In this document: positions 16,658-25,208 of the stretch, in pieces
Layout of the letters: each line of letters opens with the position of its first letter
Numbering within the stretch: position 1 is the stretch's first letter
Notes under the pieces: model-generated
Seen by the model: the letters and a program-made list of their open reading frames with translations, nothing else
What the model was told of the DNA's origin: nothing
Databases searched by the model: none
Made by a program: the position numbers and the translations under genes
From: Streptomyces sp. NBC_00271
GTDB lineage: Bacteria; Actinomycetota; Actinomycetes; Streptomycetales; Streptomycetaceae
Length of the DNA: 64,000 nucleotides
Assembly (NCBI RefSeq): GCF_036178845.1
Contig: NZ_CP108070.1
Span: 11,408,001 to 11,472,000 of the forward strand
Direction: 5' to 3'

Positions 16658-16756
16658 CCTCGCCCGACGGCGTCGCAGCCGGCCTGATGAAGCGCCCGCG
16701 CCCGGTGTGGCGGACCCCATGGTGTGCTGAGCCGGCCCTCGTCGTAGCCTGCCGAC

Positions 16757-17407
16757 ATGAGTGACGCCCCGGCCCTGACCCCGTCCGAAGCCTTCGAGCT
16801 GCTGCTGGCCGGCAACCAGCGGTTCGTCGCAGGCGAACCGCAGCACCCGAACCAGGATGCCGCCCGCCGCGCCGAGACCGCACCCGGCCAGCGCCCCTTC
16901 GCGGTGCTCTTCGGCTGTTCCGACTCACGCCTGGCCGCCGAGATCATCTTCGACCGGGGTCTGGGTGACTTGTTCGTGGTCCGCACTGCGGGCCACGTGG
17001 CCGGTCCGGAGGTACTCGGCAGCATCGAGTACGGAGTGACCGTGCTGGACTGCCCGCTGGTAGTGATCCTGGGCCACGACTCGTGCGGAGCAGTCGCTGC
17101 GACCCGCGCCGCCCTGACCGACGGTGTCGGTGCCAGCGGCTACGTACGCGACCTCATTGAGCGCGTGACGCCGAGCATCCTCGCCGCACGCGCCGCCGGT
17201 CTCACCGCGGACGACGACATCATCGCCGAGCACATACGGCACACCGTCGACCTTCTCCTGGATCGCTCCCGAATCCTCGCCGACCAGGTCAACAGCGGAC
17301 GGACCGCCGTAGTGGGCCTGTCCTACCGGCTGGCCGACGGCAGCGCCCGCCTGGTCACGACCCGCGGGCTGGAGGCGGAAGCGGCCACCTCCGGCTCCAG
17401 CGCCTGA
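16757..17407 (+). CDS. Beta-carbonic anhydrase
   Basis: 216 residues; interconverts CO2 and bicarbonate in the cytoplasm. Zinc ligands are visible as Cys in VLFGCSDSRLAAE and His/Cys in ILGHDSCGAVAA; the Asp-Arg dyad of CSDSR is intact and FVVRTAGHVAGPEVLGSIEYG is the canonical core. Length is normal. It follows the TsaC-like gene on the same strand. Confidence 0.93.
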   Translation: MSDAPALTPSEAFELLLAGNQRFVAGEPQHPNQDAARRAETAPGQRPFAVLFGCSDSRLAAEIIFDRGLGDLFVVRTAGHVAGPEVLGSIEYGVTVLDCPLVVILGHDSCGAVAATRAALTDGVGASGYVRDLIERVTPSILAARAAGLTADDDIIAEHIRHTVDLLLDRSRILADQVNSGRTAVVGLSYRLADGSARLVTTRGLEAEAATSGSSA

Positions 17408-17611
17408 GCAGTTTCACTGGGCAGACGACGACCGGAGGCCCGCCCCGCCGAGAGGTGTCCCGTGGTCCTAACCGCCGACGCTACGATTGGTCCGAGCGTG
17501 CTGACGTTCAGCATGCTCGGCGGCTCGCCGCGCGCGACAGGGCGCTGGTGGTGAGCGACGCTCACCTGTTGCTGTTTCATTCTCCCGGCATAGCGCGGCC
17601 CATGACAGCCG

Positions 17612-18181
17612 TCACGGGTCGTGCTGCGCCGCATGATGTAGGCCGTGAGCCTCTCTGCGGGGGATCCGGTACAGCACACACTGGCGAAGCGGCCCCTCGG
17701 GCACGCTCGGATCCTCGAAGTCGTCGGCCGGATCCCGGGTCATGCCGATCCGGCGCATCACTGCCTGAGAACGAAGGTTGTGGACGGTCGTCGATGCCAC
17801 CACTTCCGGCAGCCCGAGGGCCTCGAAGCCGAAAGCCAGGCAGGCCAGGGCGGCCTCGGTGGCGTAACCGTGCCCCCACGCGGAACGCATCAACCGCCAA
17901 CCGATATCCACCCCCGCGAACGGCATGTCCTCGCCCACCGCATCCAAGCCGGCACGTCCGATGAACTCACCAGTCGCTCGTGCTTCGAGCGCCCACCACC
18001 CAAAACCTCGCTCGTCAAACTCGGCCTGCATGAGTGCCACCGTGGCATCGCTTTGCTCCCGCGTCAGCAGTTCCCCCAGGTGTTCTCGGACTTCAGGATC
18101 GGCGTTCATGGCCGCCCACGGTTCGAGGTCGGACTCCCGCCACCGGCGGAGCAGAAGACGAGCGGTTCGCAGCTCTGGCAT
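17612..18181 (-). CDS. GNAT N-acetyltransferase (RimJ/RimL type)
   Basis: 189 residues. LRTARLLLRRWRESDLEPWA at the start, WWALEARATGEFIGRAGL in strands 2-4, the acetyl-CoA loop WRLMRSAWGHGYATEAALA, and VVASTTVHNLRSQAVMRRIG toward the end match Acetyltransf_3. These enzymes acetylate ribosomal-protein N-termini or small amines; the target here is unknown. About 200 bases separate it from the convergent carbonic anhydrase gene. Confidence 0.87.
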   Translation of the reverse strand: MPELRTARLLLRRWRESDLEPWAAMNADPEVREHLGELLTREQSDATVALMQAEFDERGFGWWALEARATGEFIGRAGLDAVGEDMPFAGVDIGWRLMRSAWGHGYATEAALACLAFGFEALGLPEVVASTTVHNLRSQAVMRRIGMTRDPADDFEDPSVPEGPLRQCVLYRIPRREAHGLHHAAQHDP

Positions 18182-18344
18182 GCCACCCAGCCAACCCGAT
18201 CAGGATCAGGGTGTCGATCGGTTATGCCGAACCCTTCGGTGCTCGCCCAGGCCGGACCCGCTGCGCAGATCCTCACGGACTACACCACCCGGCGGGACAC
18301 CATCCCGTCACGACCCGCCGTAACCCCGCGCCGTTAAAGGTCTC

Positions 18345-19920
18345 TAGCTACTTGCCCCTGAAAAAGGGTTTGGGCTGGTGACGGGGCCGGTGCTGTAGGA
18401 ATGCGAAACGCCGTCGGCCGGTCGGCGGTGTGTCCCTCACCGGCTGAGGACGGTCATCCGCTGGAGGTTGTAGGCGAAGATCCCCAGTCCGGCCCAGGTC
18501 TGGGCGCCGGCCAAGCGGCGCAGGCGCGTGCGACGGAAGCCGAAGCTGCGCTTGAGGTGACTGATGCGGGCCTCGACGCCGACTCTCCAGTTGCGCATCC
18601 GCCGGAATGGGCGGCTCTGTTCGTACTCACGCCGTGCCTTTCCAGGTTTCCCGGCGCGTTGCAGGCCGATCCGCTCGACACCGAGTTCAGCCAGGGCCAG
18701 ATCGTTGGCCGCGGTGCCGAAGCCGCGGTCGGCGACGACCGTGCCGGGCGGGCGGCCGGTCAGTGACACGGCGCGCTGCACCGAAGGAACCAGCTGTGGC
18801 GCATCGGCCGGATTCCCGCGCTGGACCTGATGGTCGACGATGAAGCCGCGTTCGTCCTCGGCCACGAGCGCGGTGTAGCCGAACTGGGTGGGGTGCTGGG
18901 GCTTGCCCTTGCGGATCGGCCGGGCGTCGGGGTCGGCCAATGAGACCAGCCGGTCGGGGATGGTGCGGATGCCCGCCAGCCGCAAGGCGGTCTGCCCCAG
19001 CAGCCGGCGGGTGCCCACCACGGTCTCGGCCAGCTCACCCACCAGGTGCGCGAGTCGTCCCGAAGGCTGCTTGCCCAGCGTGCGCCGGGCATTGCGCTCC
19101 ACCGCCGCCACGTCCCGCAAGGTCGCGCGGGCTACCGCGGCGATTTCACCGGTGAGCCGGTCGATCTCGCCCAGCGCCTGGCCGGTGCGCCGCCGCAGCG
19201 TGCGCGAGATCTCCTTCACGCGGCGTCCCGCAGCCCGGCTGCGATCACGGAAGCGGGTGCGCCTGGCTGCCCCGACGCCTTGATCCGCCCCACCAGCCGG
19301 CCCAGTTTGCGTACCCCGTGTTCGAGCAGGTCGGCGTCCGTGGGGTGGTCGATGTCGGCTTCCATCACGGTCGTGTCGATGCGCAGCTTGCGGCACCGCA
19401 GCAGCTTGTCCTCGACCAGCTTGCCCAGCAGAGCCGCGTTCAGCTCGTCCACCGCCTGCGCTCCGCCACGGCGTACCAGCTTGACCAACGTGGTCGGGTG
19501 CGGCACCGGGGAAGTCAGCGGGATACGGCAGAACCGGCGCCAGCTCAGCGAGTCCGCGACCTCACGGCACAGGGTCTCGTAACCCAGCTGGTAACGGTGC
19601 TTGAGATACAGCAGGCGCAGCAGCGTCTCCACCGGCACCGACGGCCGCCCCAGCCGCTCGGCGAACATCGCCCGCCACGGAGCGATGAAACGCTCGTCGT
19701 CCAAGAACGCGTCGACCAGGCTCAGTTCGGCGGATAACAGCCGCGCATGCTCCGGCAGTACCTCCCACCAGGCGTCTTGCACTCCCGCGACACGCAACAC
19801 CGCCCCCACCCCCGACCCCAAGACCCGTCTCCACTGTGACGGCCATAGCCCGGCCCTCACCAGCTCTCCCCAGAGGACAACCCAGAGGCAGACCCGGACT
19901 TCTTCAGGGGCAAGTAGCTA
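18345..19920 (-). mobile_element. Complete insertion sequence with 18-bp TIRs and 7-bp target duplication
   Basis: 1,576 bases. Both ends read TAGCTACTTGCCCCTGAA inward (18345-18362 and the reverse complement ending at 19920). Directly outside, AGGTCTC occurs at 18338-18344 and again at 19921-19927: a 7-base target-site duplication, showing a clean transposition event. Joining the flanks restores a DUF1707 reading frame that stops (TAA) at the insertion point. The element carries one transposase reading frame split by a frameshift. Confidence 0.93.
18437..19860 (-). pseudogene. DDE transposase of the IS, interrupted by a frameshift
   Basis: The N-terminal part (19860-19216) contains the InsH N-terminal-type region VDAFLDDERFIAPWRAMFAE, VETLLRLLYLKHRYQLGYE and the first catalytic Asp region RKLRIDTTVMEADIDHPTDA; the C-terminal part (19219-18437) has YTALVAEDERGFIVDHQVQR, GTVVADRGFGTAANDLAL and the closing SHLKRSFGFRRTRLRRLAGA. 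The downstream frame extends backwards as RTRFRDRSRAAGRR, expected transposase sequence. One extra G in the GGGG at about 19271-19274 (CCCC on plus) would join ASG to AARRTRFRD. So either a one-base deletion or a recoding site; the two frames also overlap as GTGA. Confidence 0.82.
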
Positions 19921-20291
19921 AGGTCTCCACCTTCACGAGCACTCTCCAGGGCCTGCGGCCGTGGGTTCCTTCGACGTACCGAGCGTTGGGAGACGAGCCA
20001 GTAAACGAGCGCCGCGGGAGGCGAGACGCGCAGCAGGACGATCAGCAGGCGGGAGTCGATCAAACGAATGGGCGACGCAGGTATTTCCTCTTCGCCCGGC
20101 AGATCGCTCAAGAGGACATGGAGTTGCTCGCGGGTGCGCGCTTCGTAGGCCGCGACCACCCGCTCTTCAAGTTCGGGAAGTGTCAGTCTGCCTACTGCGT
20201 AGTGGTGTTGCAGTTGCGCCTCGACCTGGTCGCGTTCGGCGTCCGAGGCTCGTAACGCGGGGCTGGTGATGTGCTCCTCGCTGTCATTCAT
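19857..20291 (-). CDS. DUF1707 (SHOCT-like) protein, C-terminus extended by IS insertion
   Basis: 144 residues as read. Residues 13-65 are the DUF1707 domain (LRASDAERDQVEAQLQHHYA, VGRLTLPELEERVVAAYEAR, LLSDLPG), common in actinobacteria near cell envelope genes; residues 74-97 (RLLIVLLRVSPPAALVYWLV) are a membrane segment. The IS at 19920 replaced the native stop: flanks rejoined give ...GGDL-TAA, whereas now the frame continues through the IS end as SYLPLKKSGSASGLSSGESW. The start overlaps the upstream ArsR-type gene by eight bases, so they form one operon. Confidence 0.85.
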   Translation of the reverse strand: MNDSEEHITSPALRASDAERDQVEAQLQHHYAVGRLTLPELEERVVAAYEARTREQLHVLLSDLPGEEEIPASPIRLIDSRLLIVLLRVSPPAALVYWLVSQRSVRRRNPRPQALESAREGGDLSYLPLKKSGSASGLSSGESW

Positions 20292-20871
20292 GGCGACCTC
20301 GCAGGCGCGGGGGAGTGGCGTCCGGGGATGGGCGGTCTTGCAGGTCGACTACCGCGATTACCACCCGCGTCCACACCCCTGGAGCGTCCCGGTCCCCGAA
20401 TTGGGTGGCGAGCCGTTCGATGTGACCGCGCAGCTCAGCGAGCGCCTCGTCGGTCAACCTCAGCGCACCACGATGCAGGTCGACCTCCCGGCGGCCTCCA
20501 GCCTGCTTGGACCGGTAGGCAGCGTTGATGTCGGCCCGGGTGGCGTCCAGCATCGAGCCGAGGAACTCAGCCATCTCTTCGGGGTTCGCAGCATCGCTGG
20601 GGGGTTCTGTCACCGCGGGGGTATAGACCCGCCCGACCTTGCCGCGGGCCAGCGGCCGGTATTCGGCGATCTCGACAAGCCCGGCCCGTTCGAGGTGATT
20701 GAGGTGGTAGTAGAGCCGGTCAGGTGGAAGGTCGACGTGGTCGGCGAGTTCGCGTGCGGACTGTGGCATCTCCCACAACGCTTCCAGGAGCCGGATGCGC
20801 AGGGGATCGGCGAGCGCTTTGTGTACACCGTGCCACCGCCGGGGTGACGCCCCGGAGCCTTGCGTGCTCAT
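20284..20871 (-). CDS. ArsR-like winged-helix transcriptional regulator
   Basis: 195 residues. Winged helix at 15-85: ALADPLRIRLLEALWEMPQS, LPPDRLYYHLNHLERAGLVE and EIAEYRPLARGKVGRVYTP. The C-terminal helices (EEMAEFLGSMLDATRADINA, LTDEALAELRGHIERLATQF) are the usual dimer region of HTH_20/YdfF-type regulators. No metal-binding cysteine pair is present, so it does not look like a classic metal sensor. Its stop overlaps the DUF1707 start, suggesting it controls that membrane protein. Confidence 0.85.
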   Translation of the reverse strand: MSTQGSGASPRRWHGVHKALADPLRIRLLEALWEMPQSARELADHVDLPPDRLYYHLNHLERAGLVEIAEYRPLARGKVGRVYTPAVTEPPSDAANPEEMAEFLGSMLDATRADINAAYRSKQAGGRREVDLHRGALRLTDEALAELRGHIERLATQFGDRDAPGVWTRVVIAVVDLQDRPSPDATPPRLRGRHE

Positions 20872-21433
20872 CCATCCCCCTCATTGCACAAGTCTTCACT
20901 AATTGGAAAATTCTACAACCAGCAGGCGAGCGCGGCCAGTTGCAACTGTTGATGCCCGGCGGGGGAGGGGTTTCCCTCCCGGACGCGGGGCTGGTGCGAT
21001 ACTTGGGCGGCCCCGTCAGCCGGCTGCGGCTTGCTGGGCTTGCGCCTTGGTGTGTGCGAGGCGGTAGGACTCGGTGCCGGTGAAGGTCTTCGTCCAGCCG
21101 CTGAAGGACTCCGGCGCACCTGTTCAGCCTCCGAGGCCGGACTTCTCACCCACGTCGACGCGATGGTGCCGACACACAGCGAGTACGCCGTCGATGTCAT
21201 GCCGCTCACGCAGGTCGTGATCGACAGTGCCGCCGCCACCGCCCAGCCCTGGCGCATTCCGCTACCCGGCGGCCCGTCCCGGGGGCCCAGCCCAACGGCG
21301 AGCCGTCTCGCGTCCATGAGCCGGAGACCGGTCACGACCGCATGATCACCAAGCCCACTTGCGAAACAGAGCACGACCGTCCAGGTCATCCGATGTGTAG
21401 TCACCAGACCCCGTCAAACAGTTGAGGTCTCGC
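20872..21433. other. Intergenic region with IstB-like remnant
   Basis: Contains the promoter region of the ArsR-DUF1707 unit and a short transposition-protein remnant at 21016-21115. No intact gene seen. Confidence 0.45.
21016..21115 (-). pseudogene. IS21-type IstB ATPase, C-terminal remnant
   Basis: Minus-strand frame ESFSGWTKTFTGTESYRLAH plus TKAQAQQAAAG ends at 21016. It resembles the tail of Streptomyces IstB-like helper ATPases with an internal deletion between WTKTFT and GTESYRLAHT. About 32 codons only; identity rests on short motifs. Confidence 0.4.
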
Positions 21434-21634
21434 ATGTTCATCGCCTGTGCCATCGTCGCCGCACTCATGTCGGCAGTACTTCTGGCTTCGGCCGGTGCCA
21501 CATTCACCCGGCCGAAGCGATACGTCGATCAAATGTCTACCCTCGGACTGACGCCCTAGTTCAAGGGCGCGCCCTTGGCGGCCGTCCTCATCGGATTGCG
21601 CGCCGCCACCCTCCGACTGCCCGCCGATACCTGA
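21434..21634 (+). pseudogene. DoxX-like membrane protein, decayed
   Basis: MFIACAIVAALMSAVLLASA followed by GATFTRPKRYVDQMSTLGL matches the N-terminus of small DoxX-like proteins (four-helix membrane proteins), with a ribosome site (TTGAGG) upstream. An in-frame TAG at 21557-21559 interrupts it, the middle helices are missing, and the frame resumes as APLAAVLIGLRAATLRLPA before a stop. Not functional. Confidence 0.5.
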
Positions 21635-21708
21635 CGGGCGTCGGACGCTGGTCTGGGGTGATAGGCACCCCAGAAGCTATAGCAACGTCATGGACGGTGC
21701 CGGTCGCG

Positions 21709-23253
21709 TCACGGGTTCTCGAGGTGGTGTCGGGCTGCGTCGATGTGCTGGATCAGGTTTTGGTATCGGTCGTGCAGTACACGGGCGGTGTGCCGGTCAC
21801 CGAGTTCGGTACGCAGACGCCACCGGTCGGAGAGTTCCACCGCGCGGTCCCGAAGCTCCGTCAGTGAGGCGGTGTTCGGCAGGCCGAGACGTTGGTGCGC
21901 GGCCCGGCCGTGTTCCCCGATGGCGTTCAGGAGGTCGTCGAGGTCCCGCTCGCCGGGTTTTGTCGCGCCTGTGACGACGCGCTGCAACAGGTCCAGTTCC
22001 CGAAGTCCGAGCTCTTCGCCGACGAAAGCACCGATCAGGGCGGCAGAGGCGTCCAGCCGATGTTTGTCCGGGTCGCTCAGGTGGCGACGCAGCCGGTGGT
22101 CGGCTTGGTGGAGCAGCTCCGCGGTGATCCGGATTTTCAGCAGGTCGGCGCGGTGGGTGAAGTGGTTGGTGAGCCGGGTACGGAGCTCTTCCAAGCCGCT
22201 GTGCCGGTCGAGGAGCTCCCGCAACTCGGTCACGGAGTCAACGCCGTCGCGTAGCAGCCGAGTGGCGATCAGTAGTCCGTATCCGGTGTAGCGGTCGTAC
22301 AGCTGCTTGCGGCGACCGGGGGCGAGTGGCAGACCGCGGTCGGGGCGGCAGAACATGTCCGCGCCGCGCAGTGCCGTCTCCAGTTGGCCGGCGGGCAGGT
22401 CAGCGAGTGTCTTGAAATCGCAGAGGTCCGACTCGTCCAGGGTGGCGGCGCTTTCCGCGAGTCGGCCGCACACCGGCTGGATCTCGAACAGCACTTCGCG
22501 GACTCTCGGCTTCGTCAGCATTGTGCTGATGATCTGTCGAGCTGCTTCGAAGGGGGAGTCGTTCGCGGGGCACAGATCCTCGACCTTGGTCATGACAGCT
22601 GTCGTGGTCACAGGGGAGCGGAAGGCCGATTCAGGCCCGAGGAACGTGCGCAGCATCTCCTGGTCGCTCTCGGCCATGCCCCGGTGGCTCATCATCACCA
22701 GGAGCGCGTCCGCCTCAGTGGACGCCTCGACCGTCTCAGCCCGCACCTCGGCGCGGGAGCGCTGGAGGAACTCGAGTGTCCCCTCGGAGTCCTCGCCCCA
22801 GATGGAGTCCAGGCCTGCCGTGTCGATCAGGTCGAAGCCGACGAGGTAAGGCTGGTCGGACACCACGTCGAGGAACTTGACTGAGGAGAGCAGCTCGCGG
22901 TTGTCGTCGCGGCGCGCCGCGTACTTCTCCAGCTCCTCGAGACTGGCCGACGTGGAGGTGCCGTCCTTGAAGTGAACGGTCATGGTGGGCGGCGAGCCGT
23001 AGCGGATGTGGTTGATGCTGTAGGAAAGCTCCAGCGTTCCGGTGGGTGTGAGCCGTTTCCCGAGGAGCGCGTTGACCAGGGTGGACTTTCCCTGGCAGAT
23101 TCGTCCGACCACGGCGACTCGCATCCTCGCGTCGAGGAGCCCGGCGCGTTCGGCGAGCGTGGTCCGTAGCCCGGCCAGTTCGGGTGCGCCGTCGAGCCGC
23201 TGGATCGCCTCGGCCAGCGTCTGCCGGAACCGGTCGGCCACTCCGCCGCTCAC
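21709..23253 (-). CDS. Dynamin-like GTPase B (last gene of five-gene operon)
   Basis: 514 residues from a GTG whose GTGA overlaps the preceding dynamin stop. G1/P-loop VVGRICQGKSTLVNALLGKR at about 48-67, with Gly-Lys-Ser-Thr at 55-58; G3 IDTAGLDS at about 143-150; G4 probably TKVED. The C-terminal half is helical (ELLDRHSGLEELRTRLTNHF, LRELDLLQRVVTGATKPGE) as in bacterial dynamin stalks; no obvious paddle or transmembrane helix. Bacterial dynamins act on membranes as pairs (for example DynA halves, LeoA/B-C), and this gene directly follows a second, different one, so a heteromeric GTPase is likely. Confidence 0.8.
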   Translation of the reverse strand: MSGGVADRFRQTLAEAIQRLDGAPELAGLRTTLAERAGLLDARMRVAVVGRICQGKSTLVNALLGKRLTPTGTLELSYSINHIRYGSPPTMTVHFKDGTSTSASLEELEKYAARRDDNRELLSSVKFLDVVSDQPYLVGFDLIDTAGLDSIWGEDSEGTLEFLQRSRAEVRAETVEASTEADALLVMMSHRGMAESDQEMLRTFLGPESAFRSPVTTTAVMTKVEDLCPANDSPFEAARQIISTMLTKPRVREVLFEIQPVCGRLAESAATLDESDLCDFKTLADLPAGQLETALRGADMFCRPDRGLPLAPGRRKQLYDRYTGYGLLIATRLLRDGVDSVTELRELLDRHSGLEELRTRLTNHFTHRADLLKIRITAELLHQADHRLRRHLSDPDKHRLDASAALIGAFVGEELGLRELDLLQRVVTGATKPGERDLDDLLNAIGEHGRAAHQRLGLPNTASLTELRDRAVELSDRWRLRTELGDRHTARVLHDRYQNLIQHIDAARHHLENP

Positions 23254-25208
23254 GAGTCCGTTCCCGGCAGTTCCTCGACCTCTTCCGAGAGACGCCCGAC
23301 GGCCTGCAGGGCTGCGACGAACGGCTGCTGCTCGGCGGCGAGTTCGCTGAGACGGCTCCGGGCCTCCGTCTCGGTACGCGTACGAGCCTGTTCCAGTAGC
23401 GGCAGGGTGTTGTCGAGGGTCTCCAGCTCCTGGGCAATGAGACTGTCCATCTCCGCGGTGATCGCCTCCGTGAAGTCCTCGATCTGTTCGGCTACGGCCG
23501 CCACGGTCGTCCGGTGTTGCCGGGGACGAGCCTCCCGAAGCACCTCGAGCAGTTCCGCGCGGCGCTTGCTCAGCTTCGCCGGGGAGATGCCCTCCTTGCC
23601 CGTCGTGTAGTAGCTTCCGGCTCCGGAGGTGATCGTCGTCTCCGGCATGTAGCTGACGCCGACCATCTTCGCGGTCACGCGTTCCGCGCCCTTGCCGAGT
23701 TCCTTGGCGATGGCCATGGCACCGCGTTGGAGCAGGTTGGGTTTTCCTCCGGTCCGGCTGACATATCCGCCGCCGATGGTCTTCCGGGTCTCCGGTACGT
23801 CGTGGCGGATCTTGCGGGTCTTGGCCTTGAGTGTCTGGAACGACGGCAGGCTGACGATCGAGACCGCCGCGGTGTGCCTCAGGACAGTGGTACTCAGCTT
23901 CAGTCCGCAGCGGGCCGCGCACTCCTGCTGGATGGCGGTGGCCCGTCGGCCGCCCCATTCGTCGACGCCACTCATCGCGAGCGCGAACTCGCTGTTCAGC
24001 TGCTGCTCCAGGCGTGCCGGACGGGTCAGGTACCACTCCTGCGCCAGGAGTTCGGTCTCACCGCGCTGCCAGATCTCGTCGAAGATCCGCGAGGCCCGTT
24101 GGGTCATCTCCCGCCCGAGTTCGGCGAGTTGCTCATGGATGTCGGTCCGCCACTGCGCGCTTTCCTCCCGGAGCCGTACGAGCCGGGCGTGCGAGGCCGT
24201 GGTCTCCTCCTCGAGCTCGGCCAGTCTCCTTCCGGTGCGGTCGCGCAGACTCGCCTCCTCGGCCCGCAGAGGATTGACCATGGCGTTCGCCGTCTCCTCG
24301 ACCGCGGCGAGCGTCCCGCCCAGCAGCACCCTGATCCGACGGTCGGCGAGTTGCTTCCACAGGGCCGCCTCCAGTTCAGAAATCCCGCTCTCTTCCAAGA
24401 ACGCCTTGTCGCCCGTGTCGAGGTAGTGCATCTTGTGGAGCCCGGAGACGGGCAGCACCGGTGTCTGGGCCAGGGTTCTGCCCGTGCGTTCGGCGACACG
24501 GCGCCGGGTCTCGGTGAGCAGATCCGCGTAGTCCGTCCGGGTGTCGATCATGTTGAGGGCTACCAGGAGGCCGTCCCGGGTGTCGGATGCCCGCATCAGT
24601 GTTCCGGCTGCGTAGAGGAAGTCGAGTTCTGCCTCGCGTAGCGGTTCGGTGACGCTCGCCACGAACACGATGGCGTCGGCCGTCGGGAGGACGTGCTCTG
24701 TGATCTTGGAGTGCACGGGGTGGATGCCGCCGACCCCCGGGGTGTCCATCAGAACGAGACCGGATTTGAGACGCCGGTCGGGGAGGAGGATTTCCACCAT
24801 GACCGCGTCCGCGTGGTCTGCCGAGCCGGCGTGGTCCGGTTCGCCCACGTAGGTTTCGATGTCCTCGCGGGTGATCGGTTTGCGCTCGGTGGCTCCGTCC
24901 GGGCCGGTGACCTTGGCGAAATACTGCTCGGTCTCGCCGTAGGCGACAGAGGTGATGAGCCTGGTCTTCGGCGTGGGAGCGACGGGGAACAGCGGGATCC
25001 GCAGGTCCAGCAACGCGTTGAGCAGCGTGGACTTGCCGCGCTTGAACTCGCCGCAGAGGATGACGACCAACTTGCCGTCGGTGAGCCGGGCCGCGGCCTG
25101 CCGCAGGCGTTCCGCAGTGTGGGGAACGTTCCGGCCGTCGGTCCGGGCGTCGAGGTCGGCGCAGAGGCTGAGGATTTCCTCGCGGAGTTCGTCGAAGGTG
25201 GCGGTCAT
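23250..25208 (-). CDS. Dynamin-like GTPase A
   Basis: 652 residues. P-loop LCGEFKRGKSTLLNALLDLR (Gly53-Thr61), G2 threonines in PTPKTRLIT, G3 LMDTPGVGG (Asp155-Gly158), and ALNMIDTR at the G4 position, where Asn-Met-Ile-Asp replaces the usual N/TKxD. A long coiled region follows (RRLAELEEETTASHARLVRL and further heptads), then a region with several glycines and aromatic residues (TIGGGYVSRTGG, TITSGAGSYYTT) that could be a membrane-contact paddle. Start and stop overlap its neighbours by ATGA and GTGA, implying near-equal production with patatin and GTPase B. Confidence 0.83.
   Translation of the reverse strand: MTATFDELREEILSLCADLDARTDGRNVPHTAERLRQAAARLTDGKLVVILCGEFKRGKSTLLNALLDLRIPLFPVAPTPKTRLITSVAYGETEQYFAKVTGPDGATERKPITREDIETYVGEPDHAGSADHADAVMVEILLPDRRLKSGLVLMDTPGVGGIHPVHSKITEHVLPTADAIVFVASVTEPLREAELDFLYAAGTLMRASDTRDGLLVALNMIDTRTDYADLLTETRRRVAERTGRTLAQTPVLPVSGLHKMHYLDTGDKAFLEESGISELEAALWKQLADRRIRVLLGGTLAAVEETANAMVNPLRAEEASLRDRTGRRLAELEEETTASHARLVRLREESAQWRTDIHEQLAELGREMTQRASRIFDEIWQRGETELLAQEWYLTRPARLEQQLNSEFALAMSGVDEWGGRRATAIQQECAARCGLKLSTTVLRHTAAVSIVSLPSFQTLKAKTRKIRHDVPETRKTIGGGYVSRTGGKPNLLQRGAMAIAKELGKGAERVTAKMVGVSYMPETTITSGAGSYYTTGKEGISPAKLSKRRAELLEVLREARPRQHRTTVAAVAEQIEDFTEAITAEMDSLIAQELETLDNTLPLLEQARTRTETEARSRLSELAAEQQPFVAALQAVGRLSEEVEELPGTDS

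Noticed and set aside
17408..17611. Possible RNA gene between carbonic anhydrase and GNAT genes
   Set aside because: No cloverleaf, no conserved RNA signature; only short inverted segments.
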